Assembly: GCF_018614075.1 (NCBI RefSeq)
Contig: NZ_JAGGOZ010000108.1
Span: 1-50,773, forward strand
Reading direction: 5' to 3'
Source: Streptomyces sp. ISL-94
GTDB lineage: Bacteria; Actinomycetota; Actinomycetes; Streptomycetales; Streptomycetaceae
DNA length: 50,773 nucleotides
Part shown: positions 1 to 8,345 of the stretch, piece after piece
Numbering within the stretch: the first letter of the stretch is position 1
How the letters are laid out: every line of letters starts with the position of its first letter
Translations under genes and position numbers: made by a program
Notes under the pieces: model-generated
The model's input: only the letters and a program-made list of their open reading frames with translations
The model's database searches: none
Told to the model about the DNA's origin: nothing

Positions 1-206
1 TAGCTAACAAAGCCCTACTAGCAAGAGCCGACGGATCTCGCAGTCGCAGGCGTGGGGCGATGATGCCCAGCAGGCCAGAGGTCGCCCGACCACCCCCTTA
101 TCGCTCGGCCCCCACCGGGCCGACGTAAGGGCGAACACGGGGGCCGTCGGGGGCGCGTCCGCTGGGTGCTCGTCGGACCGGCCGCAGTGCACGGAGGGAC
201 GTCGCC
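1..206. other. Left-edge intergenic sequence
   Basis: This is the start of the window up to the stop codon of the first gene. I see no convincing coding sequence, RNA gene or strong hairpin in it. A 62-codon open frame on the minus strand has no recognisable features. Confidence 0.5.
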
Positions 207-1865
207 CTAGCCCGCGCTGTAGACCCGTACACCGCCTACGTACGTCTCCAGGGTGCGGATGGAGTGCAGTTCGGCAGCGGCCGCGGCGAAGGGGTCACGG
301 TCCAGGACCGCGAGGTCGGCGAGATGACCGACGGCGATCACACCGGCCTCGTCCTGGTGGTTGACCCACGCCGAGCCGGCCGTGTACGCGGCGAGGGCGT
401 CGGTGAGGGCGAGCCGCTGCTCGGGCAGGAAGGGGGGGCGCAGATCCGGTTCGCCCAGTTCCTCGGCCCACACCTGGCGGTTGACGGCGACGTGGATGCC
501 GTGCCAAGGGTCCGGACTCGAGACGAACCAGTCGCTGCCCGCCGCGAGCACCGCACCAGCCGCGTGCAGGGCGCCGAACGGATATTGGCGCCGCCCGCGT
601 TCTTCGCCGAGGAAGGGCAACGTCAGCTCGTCCATGGCGGGTTCGTGCGCGGCCCACAGCGGCTGCATGTTCGCGGCGGCGCGCAGTGTGCGGAAACGCG
701 GGATGTCGTCGGGGTGCACCACCTGGAGATGGGCCAGGTGGTGACGCAGGCCGGTGTGGCCGTGCACGGCCACGGCCGCCTCGAGCGAGTTCAGCGCCTC
801 GCGGACCGCCCGGTCGCCGAGGGCGTGGAAGTGGATCTGGAAGCCGTGCCCGTCGAGGGCGATCACGGCGTCGCGGAGCAAGGCCGGGTCGACCATGGAG
901 ATCCCGGCGTTGTCGCCCGGACAGCCGCAGGAATCCAGGTAGGGCTCGAGCATGGCGGCGGAGAAGTTCTCCACCACGCCGTCCTGCATGATCTTGACGC
1001 TGCCGGCAGTGAAGCGCCGGCCTTGGGCGGCCTTCTCGCGTCGGGCGAGCAGTGAGTCGAGCTGGCCGAGGTCCTGGTCCCGTTCCCACCAGAGCGCTCC
1101 GCGTACGCGGGCGGTCAGTGAGCCGTCGGCGTCGCAGGCGAGGTAGGTGTCGAGGGGGTCGGGGAAGCCCGCGTACGCGCCGACGAGCGCGTCCTGCCAG
1201 CCCGTGATCCCGAGCGAGTGCAGCAGTTCCTGGGCGGCGAGGAGCCCGGCGCGGGCCTCGGCCGCCGAGGGAGCGGGGGCGAGCGTCCCGACCAGCGCCA
1301 TGGCGCCCTCGTGCAGTACGCCGGTGGGTTCGCCCGCGGCGTCGCGTTCGATGCGGCCGTCCGCGGGGTCGGGGGTGCGCCGGTCGAGCCCGGCCAGGGC
1401 GAGGGCGCGCGAGTTGACCCACGCCGAATGTCCGTCGCGGACCGGGAAGTAGGCGGGCCGGTCGGGAAGGATGTCGTCGAGCTGGTCGCGGTGCGGCAGG
1501 CCGCCGGGGAAGGCGTCGAAGGACCAACCGCTGCCCTGGATCCAGGGCGCCTCGGGATGGGCGGCGGCGTGGGCGGCAATCGTGTCACGGTACTCCCGGG
1601 CGCTGCGGCCCGGGCTCAGATCGCAGCCGAGCATTCCGATCCCGGCGATCACCGGATGTACGTGGGCGTCGGTGAACCCGGGCTGCACGAACCGGCCGCC
1701 GAGGTCGGTCACCTCGGTCCGCGGACCGATGAGCTCGCGGATCTCCCGGTCAGTGCCGAGGGCGGTGATCCGCCCGCCGGTGACGGCCAGCGCCGAGATC
1801 CGGTGGCGTACCGGGGAGGCGGTCCAGACGGTGCCGTTGAGGAGGACGAGGTCTGCGTGGCGCAT
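207..1865 (-). CDS. Amidohydrolase family protein (YtcJ-like)
   Basis: This 552-residue protein looks like a metal-dependent amidohydrolase of the YtcJ/amidohydrolase-3 type, which hydrolyses amide or similar bonds with a mononuclear or binuclear metal site. The sequence shows the HxH metal motif in DAHVHP (His68, His70), later histidines in IHFHALGDRAV and HHLAHLQ, and the closing Asp in AGSDWF. The length fits the family. ATG is preceded by GGAG at a good distance. The gene ends about 130 bases before the next minus-strand gene (an APC permease upstream), so the two may be cotranscribed, suggesting uptake followed by hydrolysis of an amide-containing compound. The substrate cannot be read from sequence. 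Confidence 0.9.
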   Translation of the reverse strand: MRHADLVLLNGTVWTASPVRHRISALAVTGGRITALGTDREIRELIGPRTEVTDLGGRFVQPGFTDAHVHPVIAGIGMLGCDLSPGRSAREYRDTIAAHAAAHPEAPWIQGSGWSFDAFPGGLPHRDQLDDILPDRPAYFPVRDGHSAWVNSRALALAGLDRRTPDPADGRIERDAAGEPTGVLHEGAMALVGTLAPAPSAAEARAGLLAAQELLHSLGITGWQDALVGAYAGFPDPLDTYLACDADGSLTARVRGALWWERDQDLGQLDSLLARREKAAQGRRFTAGSVKIMQDGVVENFSAAMLEPYLDSCGCPGDNAGISMVDPALLRDAVIALDGHGFQIHFHALGDRAVREALNSLEAAVAVHGHTGLRHHLAHLQVVHPDDIPRFRTLRAAANMQPLWAAHEPAMDELTLPFLGEERGRRQYPFGALHAAGAVLAAGSDWFVSSPDPWHGIHVAVNRQVWAEELGEPDLRPPFLPEQRLALTDALAAYTAGSAWVNHQDEAGVIAVGHLADLAVLDRDPFAAAAAELHSIRTLETYVGGVRVYSAG

Positions 1866-1997
1866 GTGCGGGCTCCGGTGGGTGACGGGTCGGTGAGGAG
1901 GGGCTGGTCACAGCTGGGAAGAGGGCGGCGCGGTGAGCGAGAGGGGTGAGGTCAGGTGGGGGCGGACGTAGCCGCGTCCGCCCCCGGGGCGCGGTGG

Positions 1998-3485
1998 TCA
2001 GCCCCCGGCGGCAACCGGTGCCGGCGCGGGCGCGAGGGGAGCCGGCGGCTGCGTGAAGTAGGCGGCCCTGCGCCGGTAGCGGGTCCACACGGCGGCGGGA
2101 ACGCCCAGGGCGATGACGGTGAGGGGCAGTACGGTGAGGAAGCGCCCGTTCTCGGCGTCGAAGGCCAAGTGGTCCACCGAGGTCCACTGCTGATAGGCCG
2201 CCAGAGCGCCGAGCAGCAGCAGGGCCACGCCGCCGAGCAGCGACAGCAGGCCCACGACGAGCGCGTCTCGGATCCGGCCGCGCAGTTCGTGGCGGAAGGT
2301 GACGACGCAGGCTATGCCGCCGACCCCGTACATCAGCGAGACCAGGATGCCGACCGAGTTGACCACGGCGACGACCACTTCGGACAGCGAGCCGACGGCG
2401 AGCCCCGCGAGCGTTACTCCGATGGCGAGGGCCGCGATCCGCACGGTGGAGGTGACCGGCGTGCCCCATGCGGGGTGCAGCCTGGTCCAGCTCGTGCCCA
2501 GGACACCGTCGCGGCCCATGGCGAGCGTGAGACGGGCCCCGGCGATGACGCTCGACTGCATGCAGGCCACGGTGGCGAAGAGCATCGCGGCGAGGGCGGC
2601 GGCCGCGCCGGTGGTCCCGTAGAAGGTGCGGGCCAGTTCGGTGACACCGGACAACGGGTCCGCGAGCTGCTCGGGCTTCAGCGCGTGCAGGAAGCCGGTG
2701 GCCGAGAAGAGGAAGAACCCGGTGGTGACCAGGATCGCGATGATTCCGGCGCGGCCCGAGGAGCGGACCGAGGTCGACTCCTCGACCACGGAGAAGGCGC
2801 TCTCCCAACCCCAGAACATGTACGCCGCCATCACGGTCGCTCCGAGCAGCGTGAGAGTGTCGGGGAAGGCGAACGGCGAGAACCACGAGGCGGAGACGGG
2901 GGCCGCGTCGCCCCGGGCGAAGGCGGTGATCACGATGGCGGTGACCACGAGCGCGGAGATGCCGAGCAGCAGGCTCTGAACGACGGTGGCGCCTTTCACC
3001 CCCCGCAGCGCGCTCAGCACGATCAGGCCGCTCCACACCACACCGGTGACGGTGACCGCGAGGGAGTCGTCCGGGGAGACGGCCCTGACGCCGGCCTCGG
3101 CGAGCAGGCCGAGGGTGAACTGCCCGGTGAGCTGGCCCGCGTACGACAGGAACAGGATGTTGGTGGCGACCGATGTCCACCCCGTGAGATAGCCGGTCCA
3201 GGGACCGAGCGCTCGGCGCACCCAGACGTACGCCGTGCCGCAGTTGGGGTCGCGGGCGGCGAGCCGGGCGTAGCCCCCGGAAACGGCCAGGATCGGCAGG
3301 GCCGCGAGCAGGAAGGCGGCGGGCATCGCGGTGCCGGCGAGTGCGGCGAGGAAGGCGAGGCCGATGCCGACGCTCACGGTGGGGCTGATGTTGGCCAGCG
3401 CGATGACCACGCCGTGCCGGGTGCTGAGGGTCTTGCGGAACGCGGCGACGGGCGCCTCGCCGGTGGCAGGTCTTCCCTGGTCCAT
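1998..3485 (-). CDS. APC superfamily amino acid/polyamine permease
   Basis: This is a 495-residue integral membrane protein with about twelve hydrophobic segments. The N-terminal stretch (residues about 20-60, with ANISPTVSVGIGLAFLAAL) is the glycine-rich first helix typical of APC permeases, and the C-terminus is a short Pro/Ala tail. It probably imports an amino acid, amine or related nitrogen compound. I chose the ATG at 3485 because GAGGAG lies eight bases upstream; a GTG nine bases earlier is possible. It is divergent from a TetR-type regulator across a 134-bp gap and lies upstream of the amidohydrolase on the same strand, so the three genes probably form one regulated catabolic unit. 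Substrate is unknown. Confidence 0.9.
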   Translation of the reverse strand: MDQGRPATGEAPVAAFRKTLSTRHGVVIALANISPTVSVGIGLAFLAALAGTAMPAAFLLAALPILAVSGGYARLAARDPNCGTAYVWVRRALGPWTGYLTGWTSVATNILFLSYAGQLTGQFTLGLLAEAGVRAVSPDDSLAVTVTGVVWSGLIVLSALRGVKGATVVQSLLLGISALVVTAIVITAFARGDAAPVSASWFSPFAFPDTLTLLGATVMAAYMFWGWESAFSVVEESTSVRSSGRAGIIAILVTTGFFLFSATGFLHALKPEQLADPLSGVTELARTFYGTTGAAAALAAMLFATVACMQSSVIAGARLTLAMGRDGVLGTSWTRLHPAWGTPVTSTVRIAALAIGVTLAGLAVGSLSEVVVAVVNSVGILVSLMYGVGGIACVVTFRHELRGRIRDALVVGLLSLLGGVALLLLGALAAYQQWTSVDHLAFDAENGRFLTVLPLTVIALGVPAAVWTRYRRRAAYFTQPPAPLAPAPAPVAAGG

Positions 3486-3537
3486 GAGCAGCACTCCTCG
3501 GTTCTGGGTGCCCCGCAGACAACCGCTCGCCGTACTA

Positions 3538-3560
3538 TTTTGTCAACGGTGTGGGTAAAA
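3538..3560. promoter_or_regulatory. Possible TetR operator in divergent promoter region
   Basis: In the gap between the permease and the TetR gene a partial dyad TTTTGTC, nine bases, GGTAAAA can be read. It is one of the few AT-rich patches here and sits where a divergent autoregulator would bind. The symmetry is imperfect, so this is an inference. Confidence 0.35.
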
Positions 3561-3619
3561 GATTTCCCGCCGGGCGACAGGGCTTGCGGAAGCGCTGTCC
3601 GGCCTGGTCTGATCGCCTC

Positions 3620-4363
3620 ATGGCAGCACGAGGCAGGGGCCGTCCCCCCAAGGTGGAGCTGGACCTGCGGATCATCGTGGACGCCGCGCTCGCGCTGACC
3701 GACGACGAAGGCGCGGCAGGGCTCAGCGTGCGGCGGCTCGCTGCCCGGCTGGGGGTCGACCCCTCCGCCCTGTACCGCTACGTCAGGGACAAGGACGAAC
3801 TCCACCTGGCCCTGGCCGACCGCCTCTTCGAGGAGACCCTGACGGGGTTCCAACCGTCGGAGAGCTGGCGCGACACGCTGCGCGACCTTGCGCTGCGCAC
3901 GCGGGAGATCGCCCTTCGCCATCCCGGCGCGGCGGTTCTGGCCACCTACCGCACGACCCGGCGCCCTGGCGAGATGCGGATCGTGGAGCACATCCTGGCG
4001 GCCTTCGGCCGAGCCGGATGCTCCCCCGCACTGGCTGCCGTCCTGCACCGGGTCTACGGAGACTTCTCCTTGGCCTGGGCCGGCATGGACGCGGCGTTCG
4101 AGACGCTGGACGGCGCCGCCCGGACGGGCGACGAGCAGGCCTGGACCCGCGAGTACCCTGCGGCCGACCCGGCCGCCTTCCCGGCCATCGCACGCAGTGT
4201 GGCCTACATGGCCCGGCTGGACGGGACGACCGTGTTCCTCGCGGCGCTGGAGATCTTGCTGGACGGGCTCGCAGCGCGGATCACGGCGGAGGCCGCGGGC
4301 CGGCGCCTCGACGCACCCGGCGAACCGGCGGCCGGGCCAACGACGGTGCAGCCGCCGCAGTGA
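3620..4363 (+). CDS. TetR/AcrR family transcriptional regulator
   Basis: This is a 247-residue DNA-binding regulator. The N-terminal HTH is clear: residues about 15-65 contain LRIIVDAALALTDDEGAAGLSVRRLAARLGVDPSALYRYVRDKDEL, quoted here only in outline, with the recognition segment ending in the family's typical ALYRYV. The C-terminal part resembles the TetR_C domain of TetR-class proteins and should bind a ligand. The start MAARGRGRPPK is preferred to an in-frame start 23 codons upstream because basic RGRPPK tails are common at TetR N-termini. It is divergent from the APC permease and probably represses that gene and itself. The ligand is unknown. Confidence 0.9.
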   Translation: MAARGRGRPPKVELDLRIIVDAALALTDDEGAAGLSVRRLAARLGVDPSALYRYVRDKDELHLALADRLFEETLTGFQPSESWRDTLRDLALRTREIALRHPGAAVLATYRTTRRPGEMRIVEHILAAFGRAGCSPALAAVLHRVYGDFSLAWAGMDAAFETLDGAARTGDEQAWTREYPAADPAAFPAIARSVAYMARLDGTTVFLAALEILLDGLAARITAEAAGRRLDAPGEPAAGPTTVQPPQ

Positions 4364-4379
4364 ACACCAAGACCAGGCA

Positions 4380-4679
4380 TCAATGCACTTGGATACCCGC
4401 GCCGTACGGTGTTCCACCGCTGTGGCAGATGGCGGTGCTGGTGGTACCGACCCGGCGCCACGTGGGGTCGTAGACGGTGTAGTCCCGGGCCAGGGGCCTG
4501 TCGCACCTGGTGTACACGCGGAACTCGCCGGTGCCGTTCGTGCACGTACCGGCCGCGGTGGTACGGGACTTGTACCACGTACGGCAGTCGTACGGGTCCG
4601 CGGCCGCAGGGCTCGCCCCGGCCATCGCCAGCCCGGCGCCCAGGGCCAGCGAGGTCATCAGGCATCCGACGCGCTTCAT
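4380..4679 (-). CDS. Small secreted protein with four cysteines
   Basis: This 99-residue protein starts with a clear Sec signal peptide (basic MKR, then a hydrophobic run, with cleavage likely after ASPAAA near residue 28). The mature part of about 70 residues is rich in Tyr, Arg and Thr and has four cysteines (in YDC, GTC, TRC and AIC), consistent with two disulfides. It belongs to the large pool of small secreted actinobacterial proteins; no function is recognisable. It is convergent with the TetR gene, whose stop lies 16 bases away. It could act as an extracellular inhibitor or binding protein, but nothing in the sequence proves that. Confidence 0.75.
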   Translation of the reverse strand: MKRVGCLMTSLALGAGLAMAGASPAAADPYDCRTWYKSRTTAAGTCTNGTGEFRVYTRCDRPLARDYTVYDPTWRRVGTTSTAICHSGGTPYGAGIQVH

Positions 4680-5107
4680 CCACGGCCCCCGATCGAGAGG
4701 TTCATCTGAGGCGTCGCGCCGCTCGCACGTCGAAGACCCCGAACGCCTCCACTATCCGCGCGCCGGCCGGCCACCACAAGCCCGCGCGGAGCACCACCGG
4801 AACGCAGGGCCGGCCCTGGGGGCGGTGAGACGGTGGTGGCGTGCCGGCCCCCACCACGGTGCGCCGGCCCCCACGACGGCCCGGGATTTCGCCGGCTCTC
4901 AGCGGCCGATGCCGCCGTAAACGAGATGCCGCTGGGAGGCGACGCCTATCGGGCCTCCCGACGACAGGTCAGCCACCCAGCGGCGCCTTCCGGACGTTCG
5001 TACCGCCGGGACCCTGTTCCGTGATAGCAGGCCGGTGTTCGGGGCACCCGGGGCAGTGGCTGCTCTGTGCAGACCGTGCTACCCACCACGAACCGGGAGG
5101 AACACCC
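4680..5107. other. Gene-free region with a short direct repeat
   Basis: No supported gene is seen here. Around 4841-4880 there is an imperfect tandem copy of GCCGGCCCCCACVACGG (V being C in one copy and G in the other). The end of the region holds the leader and ribosome-binding site of the emfourin-like gene. Confidence 0.4.
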
Positions 5108-5350
5108 ATGCTGATCACGGTCACCCGCTCCGGAGGGTTTGCCGGCTTCGAGAAGCTCCGCGCACTCGACACCTCGGGCCGCGCGGACGCGGCGGAGCTG
5201 GAGGAACTCGCGCGACGGGCCGTCACCCCCGTGGCCGACGGCTACCACTACCGGATCACCGTCGACGACGAGGTACTCGACCTTGAGGACCCTTGCCTCT
5301 CCGACGCCCAGCGGACACTGATCCGCACCGTCCTCGACGAAGGCGCCTGA
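5108..5350 (+). CDS. Protealysin-inhibitor emfourin-like protein
   Basis: This is an 80-residue acidic protein that starts MLITVTRSGGFAGF. The RSGGFAG motif near the N-terminus, followed by a short alpha/beta domain with a LDTSGRADAAELEELAR helix, is the hallmark of emfourin, a family of small inhibitors of M4 (thermolysin-like) metallopeptidases. Known emfourins are often encoded beside their target peptidase; here none is adjacent, but an M4 peptidase gene lies at 45483-47066 in the same window. GGGAGG sits seven bases before the ATG. No signal peptide is present, so it would act in the cytoplasm. Family assignment rests on the motif and length only. Confidence 0.75.
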   Translation: MLITVTRSGGFAGFEKLRALDTSGRADAAELEELARRAVTPVADGYHYRITVDDEVLDLEDPCLSDAQRTLIRTVLDEGA

Positions 5351-5459
5351 CCGGCGGTCTGAACCGCATCACCTCTCGCCGTCTGCTCCCGTGGTGCGTT
5401 GCCGGCAGGGAATCGTTCATCCGCCCATGGAACCGCCCGACGACACAACACGCGTTCAA

Positions 5460-5640
5460 ACAGCAGGCCGGCGGCGAAGGCGCGCAGGGCGTCTTCCCGG
5501 TAGAGCTCGCGCTGTGTACCGATACGGGCTTCGGTGAGGCCGTCGGTGTAGAGGAGGAGGGTGTCGCCGGGAGGGTGTCGCCGGGGCCGAGCGTGGTCTC
5601 GGCGGAGGTGAAGCTGTTCGGCCGCGGCCTGGGCCGTGTC
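5460..5640 (-). pseudogene. Remnant of SpoIIE/PP2C-type phosphatase
   Basis: The minus strand encodes GDTLLLYTDGLTEARIG followed by QRELYREDALRAFAAGL, the characteristic C-terminal part of a SpoIIE-type serine phosphatase, while the preceding residues FTSAETTLGPGDTL lie in another frame. The frame break is caused by a perfect 14-bp tandem duplication (5557-5570 and 5571-5584). Both the N-terminal two thirds and the end of the gene are missing, so this is a decayed fragment. An intact paralogue lies at 34711-36015. Confidence 0.7.
5557..5584. repeat. 14-bp perfect tandem duplication
   Basis: GAGGGTGTCGCCGG occurs twice in direct succession. It shifts the frame of the SpoIIE-like remnant and marks how that copy was (or was further) inactivated. 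Confidence 0.9.
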
Positions 5641-6049
5641 ACCGGCTGAGCAGCTCGTCCAGATGCTCATCGAGGTGTGCGCTCTCGGCATCGGCCGGGA
5701 CCATTGCGTACGTCTGGCACAAGAAAGCGGCCACACCGTCGGCATCTGCGAGGAGCACCGCCCGGCCCTGGCCGTCCGGGACTGCTCCGCGCAGCTCGAT
5801 GCGGAGCGCTCGCCTGGCCGCGCCGCCCACGGGCCGGAATCTCACGTCCCCCTCGCCCACCGGCCGGTGAAGTCCGTCGGCCAGCATCTGCCGCTCGAAG
5901 TGCCAACACGCCAGCGGCGTACCGGCGTGAAGAATCGCCGCCCGCACGGCGACCGGGTCCGTCACGGTGTAGGAAAGGTGCACTAGCAGCGGCACGCCGT
6001 CGGCGGTGGCGAGGCGTGCGCTGATCGCAGCGGTCATGCGGGACGTCAC
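5639..6049 (-). CDS. SsgA family sporulation/cell division regulator
   Basis: This is a 136-residue SsgA-like protein (SALP), a family restricted to sporulating actinomycetes and involved in septum-site selection and spore-wall formation. Recognisable features are the central YTVTDPVAVRAAI segment, the WHFERQMLADGLHRPVGEGDVRFRP motif (given here in outline; the LADGLHRP and GDVR core is diagnostic) and the C-terminal FLCQTYAMVPADAE. The GTG at 6049 has GGAGG six bases upstream and is preferred to an ATG twelve bases downstream or a longer frame starting at 6145. The stop falls at the edge of the SpoIIE remnant. Which step of sporulation it serves cannot be told. Confidence 0.88.
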   Translation of the reverse strand: MTSRMTAAISARLATADGVPLLVHLSYTVTDPVAVRAAILHAGTPLACWHFERQMLADGLHRPVGEGDVRFRPVGGAARRALRIELRGAVPDGQGRAVLLADADGVAAFLCQTYAMVPADAESAHLDEHLDELLSR

Positions 6050-6309
6050 AGAAGGCCTCCACAAGGACGGGCACCTGCCGGCGGGTGCTGGACGCACGTG
6101 TGCCCACTCTCGCTCGGACCACACCACCCCTTCCGGGTGAATCATCAGCCGGCCCGCTCAGGCCGTGGCCGCCGTTCATGCGGAGCCCGGGCAGCGTGTT
6201 CGGGGCCGCGCCGGCGGAGCGCCCGCACCAGGCGCGTCGCTGCGAGGGAGGGGCCCTGCGCGCCTGTCCTCGGGGAGCGCTGCCCCGCCGGGCGCCTTGC
6301 CGCGAGCGG

Positions 6310-6652
6310 CCTGCAGCCTCCTCCGATCCGCCCACCGCACAGAACGCCTTGGACGTGGTGGTGGACGCGGGCCGAGACGCCTTGGAGGAACTGCGCCGGC
6401 TGCTCGGCGTGTTGCGGGTCGGCCCCGAGGGTGAGAGCACCGCGCCGCCGCTGCGGCCGCTGCGAGGCATCGACCGCATCCCCGAACTGGCCGAACGGGT
6501 GGGGTCGGCGGGCGTCGGGGTGCGGATGCGTACGGAGGGTGTGGTGCGGCCGCTGGGCCCGGGGCTGGAACTGTGTACTGAGCGGGGGTGCGCGGCCGGG
6601 GGGCGGGTTCGAGGTGCGTCTGGCACTGCCGCTCGCGGCGGCCCAGCGGTGA
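6310..6652 (+). pseudogene. Histidine kinase remnant with deleted ATPase domain
   Basis: The plus strand encodes AGRDALEELRRLLGVLR and PELAERVGSAGVGVRM, the segment after the phosphoacceptor helix in NarL/DesK-type histidine kinases, up to LGPGLE. The frame then breaks, and a second frame ends GGGFEVRLALPL before a stop, which matches the extreme C-terminus of the same kinases. The dimerisation start and almost the whole HATPase domain are missing, so an internal deletion has removed the catalytic core. Confidence 0.65.
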
Positions 6653-6727
6653 CGGTCAGGACCGCAGGGCCACAGACGCAGCACGCGCAACGACCGCAAA
6701 CGAAGGCCGAAGGCCAGGGGACTTCCT

Positions 6728-6764
6728 GTGATCAACATCCTTGTCGTGGACGATCAGGACCTCA
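6728..6764 (+). pseudogene. Response regulator N-terminal stub
   Basis: A GTG start is followed by INILVVDDQDL, the first beta strand and acidic pair of a receiver domain, after which homology stops abruptly at the end of the convergent gene. It follows the kinase remnant by about 75 bases, in the usual kinase-regulator order, so it is the stump of the partner regulator. Confidence 0.6.
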
Positions 6765-6768
6765 GCTG

Positions 6769-7206
6769 TTATGCGCCGGCTCCTCCTTCGGCGGTGAAGC
6801 GCGTGGCCGTGAGGGCTTCGGCTCCCAGGGCCCGGATCTCGGCCGGCAGCCGGGGGTTGGTGACGCCCTTGACGAGGTGTCCCGCGACGCCGACCGCGGC
6901 CATCTCGGTGCACGGGCCTTGGTCACCGTAGGCGGAGAACGCCAGGATGCGGACGCCGGGGACGGCGCGGATGATCTGCTGGGCGGTGTACGGACCGCCG
7001 CCGCCGGGGAAGCGCACGTCGAGCACCACGACGTGCGGCTGTTGGGCGGTGGCGAGTCGGATCGCCTCGTCGGCGTCAGCCGCGCTGCCGACCAGGGTGA
7101 GGTCGGGCTGGGCCCCGACGACCTCCGCCGGCGCCGCGCGCAGCATGGTGTTGTCGTCGCAGACCAGCACCCGCAGGTGGCCCCTGGGCGTGGCGGGCGG
7201 GGTCAC
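6769..7206 (-). CDS. Receiver-only response regulator
   Basis: This 145-residue protein is a single phosphoreceiver domain: LRVLVCDDN near residue 12-20 supplies the acidic pocket, VVVLDVRFP the phosphoacceptor Asp, and GHLVKGVTN the conserved Lys. After the domain there are only about 20 residues and no LuxR-type HTH, so it cannot bind DNA the usual way and may act as a phosphate sink, a shuttle or a protein-binding switch. Its ATG overlaps the stop codon of the upstream histidine kinase (ATGA), so the two are translationally coupled. It is the last gene of a four-gene unit. Confidence 0.88.
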   Translation of the reverse strand: MTPPATPRGHLRVLVCDDNTMLRAAPAEVVGAQPDLTLVGSAADADEAIRLATAQQPHVVVLDVRFPGGGGPYTAQQIIRAVPGVRILAFSAYGDQGPCTEMAAVGVAGHLVKGVTNPRLPAEIRALGAEALTATRFTAEGGAGA

Positions 7207-8345
7207 GACGGCCCCTGGGGGGCAGTCCGGGAGTCGAAGCTCCTGACGGGTGCACCGGGCAGCGGTTCATCCAGCACCCCGGTCGGCAGGTCGGGCACCC
7301 AGAACTCCACGGTGGTGCCGGTCCCGGGCTCGCTGCGAAGTGTCCACCAGCCGCCGGCGGTCTCGGCCCGCTCCCGCATCTCCATCAGCCCGAAGTGCTC
7401 GTGCAACTTGCGGCCGACCGCCGGGTGTCCGCTGCCGTCGTCGGCCACTCGGACCAGCAGGCCCCGGTTATCGGTGTTGACGCTGACCCGCACGGTGCGC
7501 GCTCGGGCGTGCTTGCGCACATTCAGCAGCGCCTCCTGCACGATGCGGAAGATGGTGACCGCGGTCTCGGGGGCCGGTTCCTTCACCAGGTTGTGTTCCA
7601 GGGACGACTCAAGACCCCAGCTCCCGACCACCACGTCGTTGAGGTGCTGGGACAGCGACTCGACCAAGCCGTGCCGGTCGATGCCGGGCGGCTGGAGACG
7701 GAAGGTGAGGTTACGCAGGCGACCCACCGCCTCGCGCACCGACGCGTCGAGCTGGAGGAGTTCACGCGCGTAGGGCTCGTCGGCCCGTTCGGCGAGGAGC
7801 TGTAGCCGCATGCCGACGGCGACCATGGCCTGGATGGAATCGTCGTGCACATCCCAGGCGATGCGGCGGCGTTCCAGCTCCTGTGCCTGCACCAGGTGGG
7901 CGAACAGGCGGCGGCGTTCGGTGAGCGCCTGCTCGGCGGCGCGGCGCTCGGTCATGTCCCGGGTGACCTTGCCGAAGCCGCGCAGTTCGCCGGTCTCGTC
8001 GAAGAGGGGGGTGATCACCACGTTGGCCCAGAAGCGGGAGCCGTCCTTGCGGATGCGCCAGCCCTCGTCCTCCAGCCGGCCGTCGACGATGGCCTCTTCA
8101 AGCTCGCGGTGGGGTTTGCGGGCAGCGATGTCCTCGGGCGGGTAGAAGACCGAGAAGTGTTTGCCGATGATGTCTGCGGCACGATAGCCCTTGATCCGCT
8201 CGGCGCCGGCGTTCCAGCTGGACACGCGGCCTTCGGGGTCGAGCATGAAGATGCCGTAGTCGAGGACGCTCGTGACCAGCAGGGTGAACGCCGTCTCGGT
8301 CGGAGCGAGGACGCTGCCTTGTTCGGCGGGGCTGTTCCCGGTCAC
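7203..8345 (-). CDS. PAS-domain sensor histidine kinase
   Basis: This is a 380-residue soluble kinase. A PAS domain occupies about residues 20-135 (FMLDPEGRVSSWNAGAERI and the PAC-like DGSRFWANVVITPL). The HisKA_3 phosphoacceptor segment follows (RRIAWDVHDDSIQAMVAVG, with the HD pair), then the HATPase domain with N-box IVQEALLNVRKHA and G-box VADDGSGH. No membrane segment is visible, so it senses a cytoplasmic signal, possibly redox, oxygen or a ligand bound by PAS. Its ATG overlaps the stop of the upstream LuxR regulator and its stop overlaps the next start, both as ATGA, so all three products should be made in fixed ratio. Confidence 0.92.
   Translation of the reverse strand: MTGNSPAEQGSVLAPTETAFTLLVTSVLDYGIFMLDPEGRVSSWNAGAERIKGYRAADIIGKHFSVFYPPEDIAARKPHRELEEAIVDGRLEDEGWRIRKDGSRFWANVVITPLFDETGELRGFGKVTRDMTERRAAEQALTERRRLFAHLVQAQELERRRIAWDVHDDSIQAMVAVGMRLQLLAERADEPYARELLQLDASVREAVGRLRNLTFRLQPPGIDRHGLVESLSQHLNDVVVGSWGLESSLEHNLVKEPAPETAVTIFRIVQEALLNVRKHARARTVRVSVNTDNRGLLVRVADDGSGHPAVGRKLHEHFGLMEMRERAETAGGWWTLRSEPGTGTTVEFWVPDLPTGVLDEPLPGAPVRSFDSRTAPQGPS

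Noticed and set aside
264..1949. Long plus-strand open frames opposite the amidohydrolase gene
   Set aside because: They are antisense shadows of a GC-rich gene and have no recognisable domains, while the minus-strand protein has a full set of metal ligands.
1956..3698. 580-codon plus-strand frame opposite the APC permease
   Set aside because: Composition is dominated by Gly, Arg, Glu and Asp with no domains; the permease on the other strand explains the sequence.
4840..4880. Short direct repeat as a CRISPR-like unit
   Set aside because: There are only two adjacent copies and no spacers or cas genes.
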